Below, piece after piece: positions 35,294-43,325 of a DNA stretch of 64,000 nt. The stretch is taken from positions 1-64,000 of the forward strand of contig NZ_VAWF01000003.1 in the NCBI RefSeq assembly GCF_005869845.1, given 5' to 3'. Origin of the DNA: Fodinibius saliphilus. GTDB taxonomy: Bacteria; Bacteroidota; Rhodothermia; Balneolales; Balneolaceae. A program made the position numbers and the translations under genes. A model generated the notes under the pieces. The model had not been told where the DNA came from and did no database searches. It was given only the letters and a program-made list of their open reading frames with translations. How positions within the stretch are numbered: position 1 is the first letter of the stretch; each line of letters begins with the position of its first letter.

Positions 35294-38065
35294 ATGGGAA
35301 AAATTACTACATGTTTACTATTTGTGGGGGTTCTGTTTAGCTGTGGGTTTGCTGAAGCAGCAGCAAATACAACACCAATACAGGTTCATCATCAAGAACC
35401 AACGTTTATTGAGCGGGGCAAAAGCCACGATTTAATATTTACAGTTCCGGGGGTTAAGGCCAATAAAGTTGTAGAAGCATATCTATTTTATCGTAACAAC
35501 GGGGATATCTCATATAAACAAAAAAAAGCAACACTACACTCTACTGATTTCACAACTACTCTTACTATTAGTGATAAGCAAGCTACAGAAATTGAATATT
35601 ATTTTGAGATCCAACTAAATAGCGGTGAGAAAGTAACTTACCCTCAAAATGTATTGCAGAGCTCTCCTGTACAAGTTGAAGTTATTGATAAAAGAAAGAC
35701 AAAACGGGAACGCAGCGTAGCGCAAACAGGAGTGGATTATACCATTCTATCACCTAATCCCGGTACCACTGTAACTCAGAATGATGTTATAATCGCACTG
35801 ACACTATTTTATGATCCGGCTGAAATTGATACAGCTAATTCTTCATTTCAATTTCGTTTGGATAAACGCGATGTGACAGAACAAGCAAGTGCCAGCGAGT
35901 ATTTTTATACGTATTCGCCGGATGATCTTGCCCCGGGTAAGCATCAGGTGAAATTTAATTTATTAAAAAATGATTCTACCTACGAAGTAGCCAGCTGGAA
36001 TTTTACTGTGCTGGATCCCACTGCTTCAGCAACTACGGAAAGTACCGGCAGTAAAGCCGAAAGCTGGGTTCCAAACGGTAGGTTAGAGTTTGCCGGCCGC
36101 AGTCAACAGCTTGGAGGGATAAATAACGATGCTCTTAGTGGAAATGTGCGTTTGTCGGGACAAAAGGGGGATATTTCATATTCTGCATATGGATTGTTAA
36201 CCACTCAAGAAGATCCACGGCTGCAGGCACAAAACCGATTTAGAGCCCAACTTTATATTGGGGACTGGTTAGATTTTAAAGCAGGTCATGTTTATCCGCA
36301 GCTGAGTGCATTAACAATATCAGGACAACGTATGCAGGGAATTAATGTAGGATTCCATGCTTGGGATGATCTTCTGAATTTGAGAGTTGTACATGGGAAA
36401 CTACGGCGTGGTATTGATAATTTATTCCAAAGGTTGGAGCCCGATTACCAAATTCAGCAACAAGATACAGTGGGAGTTTCCTACTTGCTAAATACCAAGA
36501 ATCGTGGGGCAGGGACATTTAAACGGGATATAACAGGAGGCCGATTGGGGATTGGTCGGGGTGATACTTTTGAATTTGGGCTTAATTTCTTAAGAGTAGA
36601 AGATGATACTAATTCGATAAATGTTATCGATAATTTTAATACTCTAATGAATAGTGCACCCAGTCTTGCAGAGTCCTTGAATTCGCAACAACGAAAAGAA
36701 CTGAATCAAGATCCAGATCAACTGAGTGTTAATGGTGTACCTCGTCCCAAAGGTAACTTTGTGGCAGCTTCTGATCTGTTAGTAAGCTTGGATTCTGACC
36801 GTATTCGTTTTGAAGCAGATGGGGCCTTTAGTCTATTGAATGAGGATATTTCTGAAGGTGCATTTTCACAAGAAAGAGCAGATGACCTGGGCTTTACCCT
36901 AGATAAAGATACCGAAAATTTTCTGGAGCAGCTTTCATGGCTTGTAATCATCAATGAGAACATGAATACTCTTCCTCTTCGTTTTAATGCAGATGATTCA
37001 GGTGTATCAGCAACCCCTGATTTGCCTACAAGTCTTTTAGCTTTTGACTCCCAAGCAGGTTTCAATTATTTCGATAATAACTTAAAGGTACGATATCGAT
37101 GGGTTGGTCCGGCCTACCGTTCATTGGCAAACAGTACGATCCGTAATGATATTGCAGGCTTTAGTATTACAGACCGTGTACAACTATTCAAAAATCGCAT
37201 CTATTTAACACTGGGATATGAGCGATTGCATGATAATGTATCTGATGACAAGGAGGCTACCACAAATACAGTTACTTACAGAAGTAATGTGAGCTGGTAT
37301 CCTCTTGACCAAGGGTTGCCCCAACTACGTGTAGGTTTTCTGGCCAGAAATCGTGACAATGAGGTTGCATTATTTAATCCTTATGTGCCAGATGGGATGG
37401 AGAAATCCGCAGTGCAGAATTTTAAGATACAAGAAGGTGATACCCTGATTGCTCCTAATCCACGGTTGACAAATTCCTACCAGTTGTCTTCATCAATTTC
37501 ACAGGAATTTTCGCTGTTTAATATTTCACATAGTGCCAGCCTTAGTTACTCTTATACAGATACAAAAGACCAGCGATTTAAATATGGCGGAGCTAAAAGC
37601 AATAGCCTGTCCATGCAAGTTGTAAATAGATTCGAAGAACAAGCCCTGCAGACTAGGATTGGTTTCAACTACAACAGTACAAAGACTGGTAATGGACTAA
37701 CAGATATTAAAATATTAGGTTTCCGCGTGGGGGGATCGATGTTTTTGATGGATGATAGACTTAATATCAATGCATCACTGGCTTTTACAAAAAACCGTAC
37801 CGAGTCTGCTTCTTTGGGCATTCCCATTGCTGTTTCGCAAGATGGAGATGTTCGGAATGATTACTATGAGCCTGGAGCCAATAACGCATCTACTTCAAAG
37901 TCAGAAAGTCATTCATATATTATTAATGCGAGTGGACGATATAATCTGTCTGACAGACATTCTTTTTTATTAACACTGCGTTATTCAAACGTGCGTAACG
38001 TATTATTTACTTCCGCTATTCCCAACGACCATTTGATACAGGCTCGTTATATTTTCAACTTTTAG
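35294..38065 (+). CDS. Large outer membrane protein: Ig-like domains plus beta-barrel
   Basis: A 923-residue protein of no family that I can name. The start is ATG 35294, with an AGGG ahead of it and a signal peptide immediately after (MGKITTCLLFVGVLFSCGFAEAAA in part); a TTG at 35270 would add eight residues. The N-terminal 240 residues contain two beta-rich, Ig-like stretches (EPTFIERGKSHDLIFTVPGV; GVDYTILSPNPGTTVTQNDV). From about residue 250 the sequence is an alternating-pattern beta-barrel (FAGRSQQLGG, LSYSYTDTKD) ending in QARYIFNF with a terminal Phe, as outer-membrane barrels do. It is in the same tight cluster as FecR and the cyclase (3-base gap to the latter). Ligand and substrate unknown. 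Confidence 0.82.
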   Translation: MGKITTCLLFVGVLFSCGFAEAAANTTPIQVHHQEPTFIERGKSHDLIFTVPGVKANKVVEAYLFYRNNGDISYKQKKATLHSTDFTTTLTISDKQATEIEYYFEIQLNSGEKVTYPQNVLQSSPVQVEVIDKRKTKRERSVAQTGVDYTILSPNPGTTVTQNDVIIALTLFYDPAEIDTANSSFQFRLDKRDVTEQASASEYFYTYSPDDLAPGKHQVKFNLLKNDSTYEVASWNFTVLDPTASATTESTGSKAESWVPNGRLEFAGRSQQLGGINNDALSGNVRLSGQKGDISYSAYGLLTTQEDPRLQAQNRFRAQLYIGDWLDFKAGHVYPQLSALTISGQRMQGINVGFHAWDDLLNLRVVHGKLRRGIDNLFQRLEPDYQIQQQDTVGVSYLLNTKNRGAGTFKRDITGGRLGIGRGDTFEFGLNFLRVEDDTNSINVIDNFNTLMNSAPSLAESLNSQQRKELNQDPDQLSVNGVPRPKGNFVAASDLLVSLDSDRIRFEADGAFSLLNEDISEGAFSQERADDLGFTLDKDTENFLEQLSWLVIINENMNTLPLRFNADDSGVSATPDLPTSLLAFDSQAGFNYFDNNLKVRYRWVGPAYRSLANSTIRNDIAGFSITDRVQLFKNRIYLTLGYERLHDNVSDDKEATTNTVTYRSNVSWYPLDQGLPQLRVGFLARNRDNEVALFNPYVPDGMEKSAVQNFKIQEGDTLIAPNPRLTNSYQLSSSISQEFSLFNISHSASLSYSYTDTKDQRFKYGGAKSNSLSMQVVNRFEEQALQTRIGFNYNSTKTGNGLTDIKILGFRVGGSMFLMDDRLNINASLAFTKNRTESASLGIPIAVSQDGDVRNDYYEPGANNASTSKSESHSYIINASGRYNLSDRHSFLLTLRYSNVRNVLFTSAIPNDHLIQARYIFNF

Positions 38066-38068
38066 CGT

Positions 38069-40258
38069 ATGAAAAACGATCGAAACAGCTGGAGTACCTA
38101 CCTTGTGTTACCGACGTTAGTTCTATTTGCGTTGGTAGTGACAATCTTTTTATCGTTTACTACTCCTGTACAGAAGCTAAAGTTGGGGGTTACAGATCAA
38201 CTATTTGAGTTACGTGGCCCTATCCCAATACAAGATTCTACAGTAGTTATTGTGGGGATAAGCCAGCAAGCAGACCAAGAGATTCCCTATAAATATCCAT
38301 GGCCTACAGATCTACATGCTAAGCTGGTAAACAATCTCAATGAGGCAGGCGCTCAGGCTATTGGTTTTGACGTGATTTTTGATAAAAGGGATAATTATAG
38401 CCTATCTAATGATACGGCCTTTGCCAAGGCGGTTAAACAGTCTAGGAACGTTATATTAGGGGCAAGTATTCAAAGTGAAGGGCAGGGGCGGGGGCAGGGA
38501 AGTAGTTCGCAGATCACTCGATTTGTAAGGCCTTATAAGCTGTTAAGGCAGGGAAATGATAATCCATTAGGCCTTGTAAGAACACATAATGATCTTGATG
38601 CGACGATTCGAAAGTATATACTTTCAACTTTTTACAATGGAGAAAAGTATTTATCGCTGGGGTTAGAAGTTCTGAAACTATATAAAGAAATTGACTCCAA
38701 GCAAGTATCTGAAACACAAAATATATTTAAAATAGGTCCATTTGAGATTCCTAAATTCTCAAGTAACCTGATGGCTATAAATTACTTTGGAGGGCCGGGC
38801 ACTTTTAGCCGTTATTCGTTTGAGAATGTAATTGATGATTCGACGGTAATACTTGCCTCTGAAGATTCTTCGTTCCAAACCAATACATTTTCGGATCCTT
38901 ATTTTGGGTTAAAGCAATCTGGCGCATTTAAAGATAAAATTGTACTTATAGGTGCAACAATGCCTGAACTTAATGACCTGCACTCTACACCCTTTGCGCC
39001 ACAAGATGCTATGCCGGGGGTAGAAATGCATGCCAATGCAATACAGACTATATTGACGGGGAAATATATTCACCATGTTTCACCATGGCTCAATTTGGGC
39101 CTTATTTTCTTCTTGATTGTGTTTGTTGCTTGGGCTGGTCGAAGGTATTCAGGCTTAGCGGCCTTCTCGATTTATTTGACTTTGGCTATCTTGGTAATAG
39201 CATTGACTATTTATGAGTTTTTAGAGTTTCGATACATACTGGATGCCATATCACTGCTAGTAGCGCTTACTGTTGGGTATGTAACCACCCAGAGTTATGA
39301 ATATGTGATTGAACAGAGAGAGAAAAGGCGTATACACAACCTCTTTTCCTCTTATGTGTCTCCTGCCGTAGTAGAAGAGATGGTTGAGTCAAATAAAGAG
39401 CCTGAGTTAGGGGGGGATGAGGTTTATATGACGGCCTTTTTTAGTGATATACAATCCTTCTCAGCTTTTTCTGAAAAGTTGCCGGCAAAAACGTTGGTAA
39501 GGCTTATAAACGAATATCTATCAGCAATGACCGATATTTTAACGTCTCACGGGGGTACGCTTGACAAATATATCGGAGATGCCATTGTTGCTTTTTTTGG
39601 CGCCCCGGTTCAACAGGAGAATCATGCATATAAAGCTTGTTTGGTTTCGCAGTTAATGCAGCTAAGACTTGAAGAGTTGCGTCAGAAATGGCGTAGGGAA
39701 GGAGAAAAGTGGCCAGAAATTGTGCATTACATGCGTAACAGAATTGGTATAAACACCGGTAAAATGGTAACAGGTAATATGGGTTCTGAAAGTCGCTTCA
39801 ATTATACTATGATGGGAGATAATGTGAACCTGGCAGCACGCTGCGAGAGTAGTGCAAAGCAGTTTGGTGTTTATACAATGGTGACAGCAAATACCAAGCG
39901 AGAAGCCGAGGCACACGGCAATCGATGTGTATTTCGTTATTTAGATCGTATCGTGGTTAAAGGGAAAACTGAACCGGTGGAGGTGTATGAAATTATGGGG
40001 CTTCGTGAGCATTTGGATGATGCCCAATTTGCCTGTAAGCAAAAGTTTGAGCAAGCCACTGAAGCATATAAACAGCAAAAATGGGATAAGGCATTAGCGT
40101 TGTTTAACGAGTCTAAAAAGCTGGAGTTATTTAAGCCGAACAAAGACTCATTCATCCACACAAATCCTTCGTTGGTGTACCTTGACAGATGTGAAGTTAT
40201 GAAGAAAAATCCACCCCCAGCCGATTGGAACGGCGTTTATGTAATGAAATCAAAATAG
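38069..40258 (+). CDS. CHASE2-domain class III nucleotide cyclase
   Basis: A 729-residue inner-membrane receptor cyclase. One N-terminal helix precedes a periplasmic CHASE2 domain (about residues 40-330; IQDSTVVIVGISQQADQEIPYKYPW, GVEMHANAIQTIL). Three helices follow at about 340-415. The class III catalytic domain is at about 450-640 with the metal-binding Asps in FFSDIQSFS (about 459) and YIGDAIVAFFG (about 506), Lys in LDKYIGD and Asp in MGDNVNLAARCE, a Lys/Asp pair expected of adenylate rather than guanylate cyclase. A helical tail (TPR-like, about 650-729) ends the protein. It probably makes cAMP in response to an envelope signal; the effector is not in the window. Confidence 0.94.
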   Translation: MKNDRNSWSTYLVLPTLVLFALVVTIFLSFTTPVQKLKLGVTDQLFELRGPIPIQDSTVVIVGISQQADQEIPYKYPWPTDLHAKLVNNLNEAGAQAIGFDVIFDKRDNYSLSNDTAFAKAVKQSRNVILGASIQSEGQGRGQGSSSQITRFVRPYKLLRQGNDNPLGLVRTHNDLDATIRKYILSTFYNGEKYLSLGLEVLKLYKEIDSKQVSETQNIFKIGPFEIPKFSSNLMAINYFGGPGTFSRYSFENVIDDSTVILASEDSSFQTNTFSDPYFGLKQSGAFKDKIVLIGATMPELNDLHSTPFAPQDAMPGVEMHANAIQTILTGKYIHHVSPWLNLGLIFFLIVFVAWAGRRYSGLAAFSIYLTLAILVIALTIYEFLEFRYILDAISLLVALTVGYVTTQSYEYVIEQREKRRIHNLFSSYVSPAVVEEMVESNKEPELGGDEVYMTAFFSDIQSFSAFSEKLPAKTLVRLINEYLSAMTDILTSHGGTLDKYIGDAIVAFFGAPVQQENHAYKACLVSQLMQLRLEELRQKWRREGEKWPEIVHYMRNRIGINTGKMVTGNMGSESRFNYTMMGDNVNLAARCESSAKQFGVYTMVTANTKREAEAHGNRCVFRYLDRIVVKGKTEPVEVYEIMGLREHLDDAQFACKQKFEQATEAYKQQKWDKALALFNESKKLELFKPNKDSFIHTNPSLVYLDRCEVMKKNPPPADWNGVYVMKSK

Positions 40259-40276
40259 AATAATATCGTATTTTTG

Positions 40277-40310
40277 TTTGCCATTTATCCGATATAAATC
40301 GTATCTTCTT
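40277..40310 (+). promoter_or_regulatory. Candidate promoter of the SRP RNA gene
   Basis: TTTG at 40277-40280 and TATCTTCT at 40302-40309, separated by 21 bases, resemble the Bacteroidota TTTG/TAnnTTTG promoter pair. The second element is seven bases before the predicted 5' end of the SRP RNA, the expected distance. Confidence 0.45.
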
Positions 40311-40315
40311 CACTC

Positions 40316-40416
40316 GAGGGTAGGCCCTACGCAGCCAGCTCCCTCTGAACTCCGTCAGGACCGGAAGGTAGCAGCGGTAGGAGGTCGTAGCGGCGTGATG
40401 TAGGTTGCTTACCCTC
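40316..40416 (+). ncRNA. ffs: 4.5S signal recognition particle RNA (small type)
   Basis: The conserved domain IV motif is present as GTCAGGACCGGAAGGTAGCAGC-type sequence near 40355-40374 (GTCAGGACCGGAAGG then TAGCAGC). The ends pair (GAGGGTA at 40316 with TACCCTC at 40410), enclosing a long hairpin of about 100 bases, as in the small bacterial SRP RNA. A run of T follows. It forms the Ffh ribonucleoprotein for targeting membrane proteins. Its T tract at 40417-40425 covers the stop codon of the convergent flavoprotein gene. Confidence 0.93.
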
Positions 40417-40423
40417 TCTTTTT

Positions 40424-41380
40424 TTACCCCTTCTTTTCTTGGATGTCGTTTGCAATGTGCTCTGCATGAACTCTGGTGTTCTCAATGAACAGACGACTAG
40501 TATCCATACCTCCACAAACTACTCCGGCTACATATATCCCTTTCCTATTTGTTTCTAAAGATTTTTCATCGTAGACCGGCATTTTATCTTTGTCATCGGT
40601 TAAGGCAATACCGAACTTCTTCATTAGCTTGAAATTGGGTTGGTAGCCTGTCATAGCCAGTACAAAATCATTGGAAATAGCCTCAATACCGTTGGGGGTT
40701 TCAAGTATAACTTCGTGGGGAAGAATCTCTTTAACCTCGGTATTAAAATATCCTGTAATTTCATTGTTTTTAATTCGGTTTTTGATATCTGGTTTAACCC
40801 AATATTTTACAGAATCCTTGATTTGCGAATCGCGAACTGATAATGTTACGTTTGCATGCGACCTGTAGGTCTCTAGAGCCGCATCTACAGCAGAGTTCCC
40901 CCCGCCAATAACAAGTACATCTTGCCAGGCATAGGCATGGGCTTCGTCATAATAGTGGGTTACTTTCTGTAGATCTTCGCCAGGAACCCCCATCTTGTTA
41001 GGGATATCGTAAAAGCCGGTAGCTACAACCACTTTTTCGGCTTTATAAGTACCCTTACTGGTCGAAATAGTAAAGGAGTGGTCTGATCCTTCTATATCCT
41101 GCACTTCTTCATATAGATGGATGTCAAGATTATAACTTTCAGCTGCTCGCCGATAATATTCCAGGGCTTCTCTTCGTGTAGGCTTAGGATTATGAGAAAT
41201 AAACGGCACCTCACCTATTTCCAAACGCTCAGAGGTAGAGAAAAAGGTCATATCTTTGGGATAATTAAAAATACTGTTTACAAGACATCCCCTTTCAATA
41301 ATTTTAGCGGGTATATTAAGCCGTTTTAATTCTATAGCTGTTGCTAAACCGATCGGACCTGCACCAACAATGATGACCAT
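40424..41380 (-). CDS. ypdA: YpdA-type FAD-dependent pyridine nucleotide reductase
   Basis: A 318-residue flavoprotein of the YpdA family, thought to reduce bacillithiol disulfide with NADPH. The FAD-binding Rossmann motif is at the N-terminus (IVGAGPIGLATAIEL, GxGxxG at residues 6-11). The NADPH-binding motif is VLVIGGGNSAVDAALE mid-protein, and a second FAD element is GIYVAGVVCGG near the C-terminus. There is no CxxC redox pair, unlike thioredoxin reductase, which fits YpdA. Bacillithiol production by this organism is not shown. The stop codon lies in the T tract of the SRP RNA on the other strand. Confidence 0.86.
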   Translation of the reverse strand: MVIIVGAGPIGLATAIELKRLNIPAKIIERGCLVNSIFNYPKDMTFFSTSERLEIGEVPFISHNPKPTRREALEYYRRAAESYNLDIHLYEEVQDIEGSDHSFTISTSKGTYKAEKVVVATGFYDIPNKMGVPGEDLQKVTHYYDEAHAYAWQDVLVIGGGNSAVDAALETYRSHANVTLSVRDSQIKDSVKYWVKPDIKNRIKNNEITGYFNTEVKEILPHEVILETPNGIEAISNDFVLAMTGYQPNFKLMKKFGIALTDDKDKMPVYDEKSLETNRKGIYVAGVVCGGMDTSRLFIENTRVHAEHIANDIQEKKG

Positions 41381-41547
41381 CGAGTAATATTTTAAGGTGT
41401 TAAAGAAAGATTAGGAAGAAGATAACAGTTTGAATTGGAAATACCGTAGATAGGTTCGCCCTATATTTCAATAATTAGTTGTGAATAGATCTAAGTTCTT
41501 CTCAAAGAAAATAAATTAATAGTATTTATAATTGCATGTACAACAAA

Positions 41548-42507
41548 TCAAACATTTCTTAATTTGTCCCTGATAAATTTTCTTATTGCATAGTTGATCC
41601 ACCCATTTGGATTGCTCCAGAAACCTACATGTCCTCCCTTATTAGTGATTATATAATCGGTAAATTCATTCTCATTTATTTTGTCTACAGGCATAGCCTC
41701 AATAGGGCAAATTGGATCCTCTTTGCTATGTATCAGCAAGGTAGGGGTTTCTATTTTATCTATAAATTGACGTGCAGAGCATATTTTATAGTAATTATCG
41801 GCATTTTTGAAACCGTGCACAGGGGCTGTTACTTGGTCATCAAATTCATATAGGGTAGAACCATCAAATGTAGGAATATCAGGAAAATAATATCTTTTAA
41901 GAGCTAATTTCTTTTTTAAGGTACGTAGAAAGCGATACTCATAGACGCGATGAAAGCCTTTAGACAGTCTCAGAGACCCTAGTCGTAGGTCATAAGGTAC
42001 TGATATAGCCACAGATACATCTGCGGGGTGTGATTGTCCTTTTTCTCCTAGTGATTTAACTAATGCATTGCCACCAAGTGAGAAGCCTACGGCTGCAATT
42101 TTATTGTATGAGTATGTTTCTTGAACCCAGCTGAAGACTGTTTCATAATCTTTTGTTTCACCAGAATGATAAAAGCGAGGTCGGTTGTTCATTTTATCTC
42201 CACAGCTTCGAAAGTTAACCGCAACTACCGAATATCCTTCGTTAACCAACTCTTTCATAAGCTCTATGATGTAGTATCGCCGTGAGGACCCTTCTAGGCC
42301 ATGGAAAAGTACTACAACAGCAGAAGAATTAGAGATGTTTGCACAATCAATTTCAAGGAAGTCATTATCTGGTGTAGGGATTTCAATTCGTTCAACTGCA
42401 GGTTGGTTGGTGTCACCCAATAATGAACGAGCAATGGTATGTATGTGACCATTGAAAGCCCAGCGTGAGCTGGGAAACGAATAGATATTACGAAGACTCG
42501 TTTGCAT
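41548..42507 (-). CDS. YheT-family alpha/beta hydrolase
   Basis: A 319-residue hydrolase of the YheT/UPF0017 type. The oxyanion motif FHGLEGSS precedes the nucleophile elbow GFSLGG (Ser143) and the conserved SSRWAFNGHIHT-like N-terminal region is visible. A late KGGHVGFW gives the triad His. Predicted cytoplasmic or membrane-associated; acts on unknown esters. The start is at ATG 42507; a TTG at 42513 would add two residues. Confidence 0.87.
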   Translation of the reverse strand: MQTSLRNIYSFPSSRWAFNGHIHTIARSLLGDTNQPAVERIEIPTPDNDFLEIDCANISNSSAVVVLFHGLEGSSRRYYIIELMKELVNEGYSVVAVNFRSCGDKMNNRPRFYHSGETKDYETVFSWVQETYSYNKIAAVGFSLGGNALVKSLGEKGQSHPADVSVAISVPYDLRLGSLRLSKGFHRVYEYRFLRTLKKKLALKRYYFPDIPTFDGSTLYEFDDQVTAPVHGFKNADNYYKICSARQFIDKIETPTLLIHSKEDPICPIEAMPVDKINENEFTDYIITNKGGHVGFWSNPNGWINYAIRKFIRDKLRNV

Positions 42508-42651
42508 GAACAATAATTACTGGCCGATAATAAAAAATAATTTAACTTATCACTATTATAGCTCCCAATCAGTTATGGTAGGTAGACCATGGCTTAAATG
42601 GTTATATTAACAGCTATTGACTAAGTACTCTGTTTAATAAAGCTAAACTAT

Positions 42652-43194
42652 ATGAAAGATCGTTTCCAAGAACGTTTTACACAAGATACAAATAGCAATC
42701 AGAAAACCGTATCTGCATCTAGGGTAAGGATGAATGAAATGGTGATGCCTAATGATACGAATCCTCTTGGCAATTTAATGGGAGGGCGCCTGATGCAGTG
42801 GATGGATGTTTGTTCAGCTATTTCAGCACGTAGGCACTGCAATAGAAATGTGGTAACTGTAGCAGCAGATAGCATTGAGTTTAAAAATGCGATTAATTTA
42901 GGAGAGGTTGTTGTCATTGAGGGAGAGGTTACACGAACTTTTACCACTTCTATGGAGGTAGCAATGGAAGTATGGGCTGAAGATCAACGAAACGGTGAGC
43001 GTCGGCTTTGTACAACTTCTTTTTACACTTTTGTTGCATTAGATTCTGACGGAAATACGGTAAAAGTGCCAGAAATTATCCCGGAAACAGATTTTGAAAA
43101 GGAGCGATATGAGCAGGCGTCAGATCGCCGTAAAATGCGCCTAAAGGTGTCAGAGCAAAATAAAAAAGCGCACAAAAAAGATAAGTCCAGCTAG
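42652..43194 (+). CDS. Acyl-CoA thioesterase (hotdog fold)
   Basis: A 180-residue protein of the hotdog acyl-CoA thioesterase family, similar to YciA/BFIT-type enzymes, hydrolysing acyl-CoA to free acid and CoA. The key loop is MPNDTNPLGNLMGGRLMQWMD, with the Asn and Gly pattern of the active-site helix, followed by AADSIEFKNAINLGEVV. The extra basic C-terminus (residues 150-180, many Lys and Arg) is not part of the hotdog core. Cytoplasmic. Flanked by divergent and convergent neighbours, so monocistronic. Confidence 0.9.
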   Translation: MKDRFQERFTQDTNSNQKTVSASRVRMNEMVMPNDTNPLGNLMGGRLMQWMDVCSAISARRHCNRNVVTVAADSIEFKNAINLGEVVVIEGEVTRTFTTSMEVAMEVWAEDQRNGERRLCTTSFYTFVALDSDGNTVKVPEIIPETDFEKERYEQASDRRKMRLKVSEQNKKAHKKDKSS

Positions 43195-43325
43195 CGAAGT
43201 TTTACAATGGGGACTTTGAAAGTTTTGGTCGTACTTTGAGGTGATGCAATTATAGATGCGTATCCTTTTGTTATAGTGCTATAATTCTCTAAATGTTTAT
43301 GTTATCGGACTTCGCAAAAGCCTAG

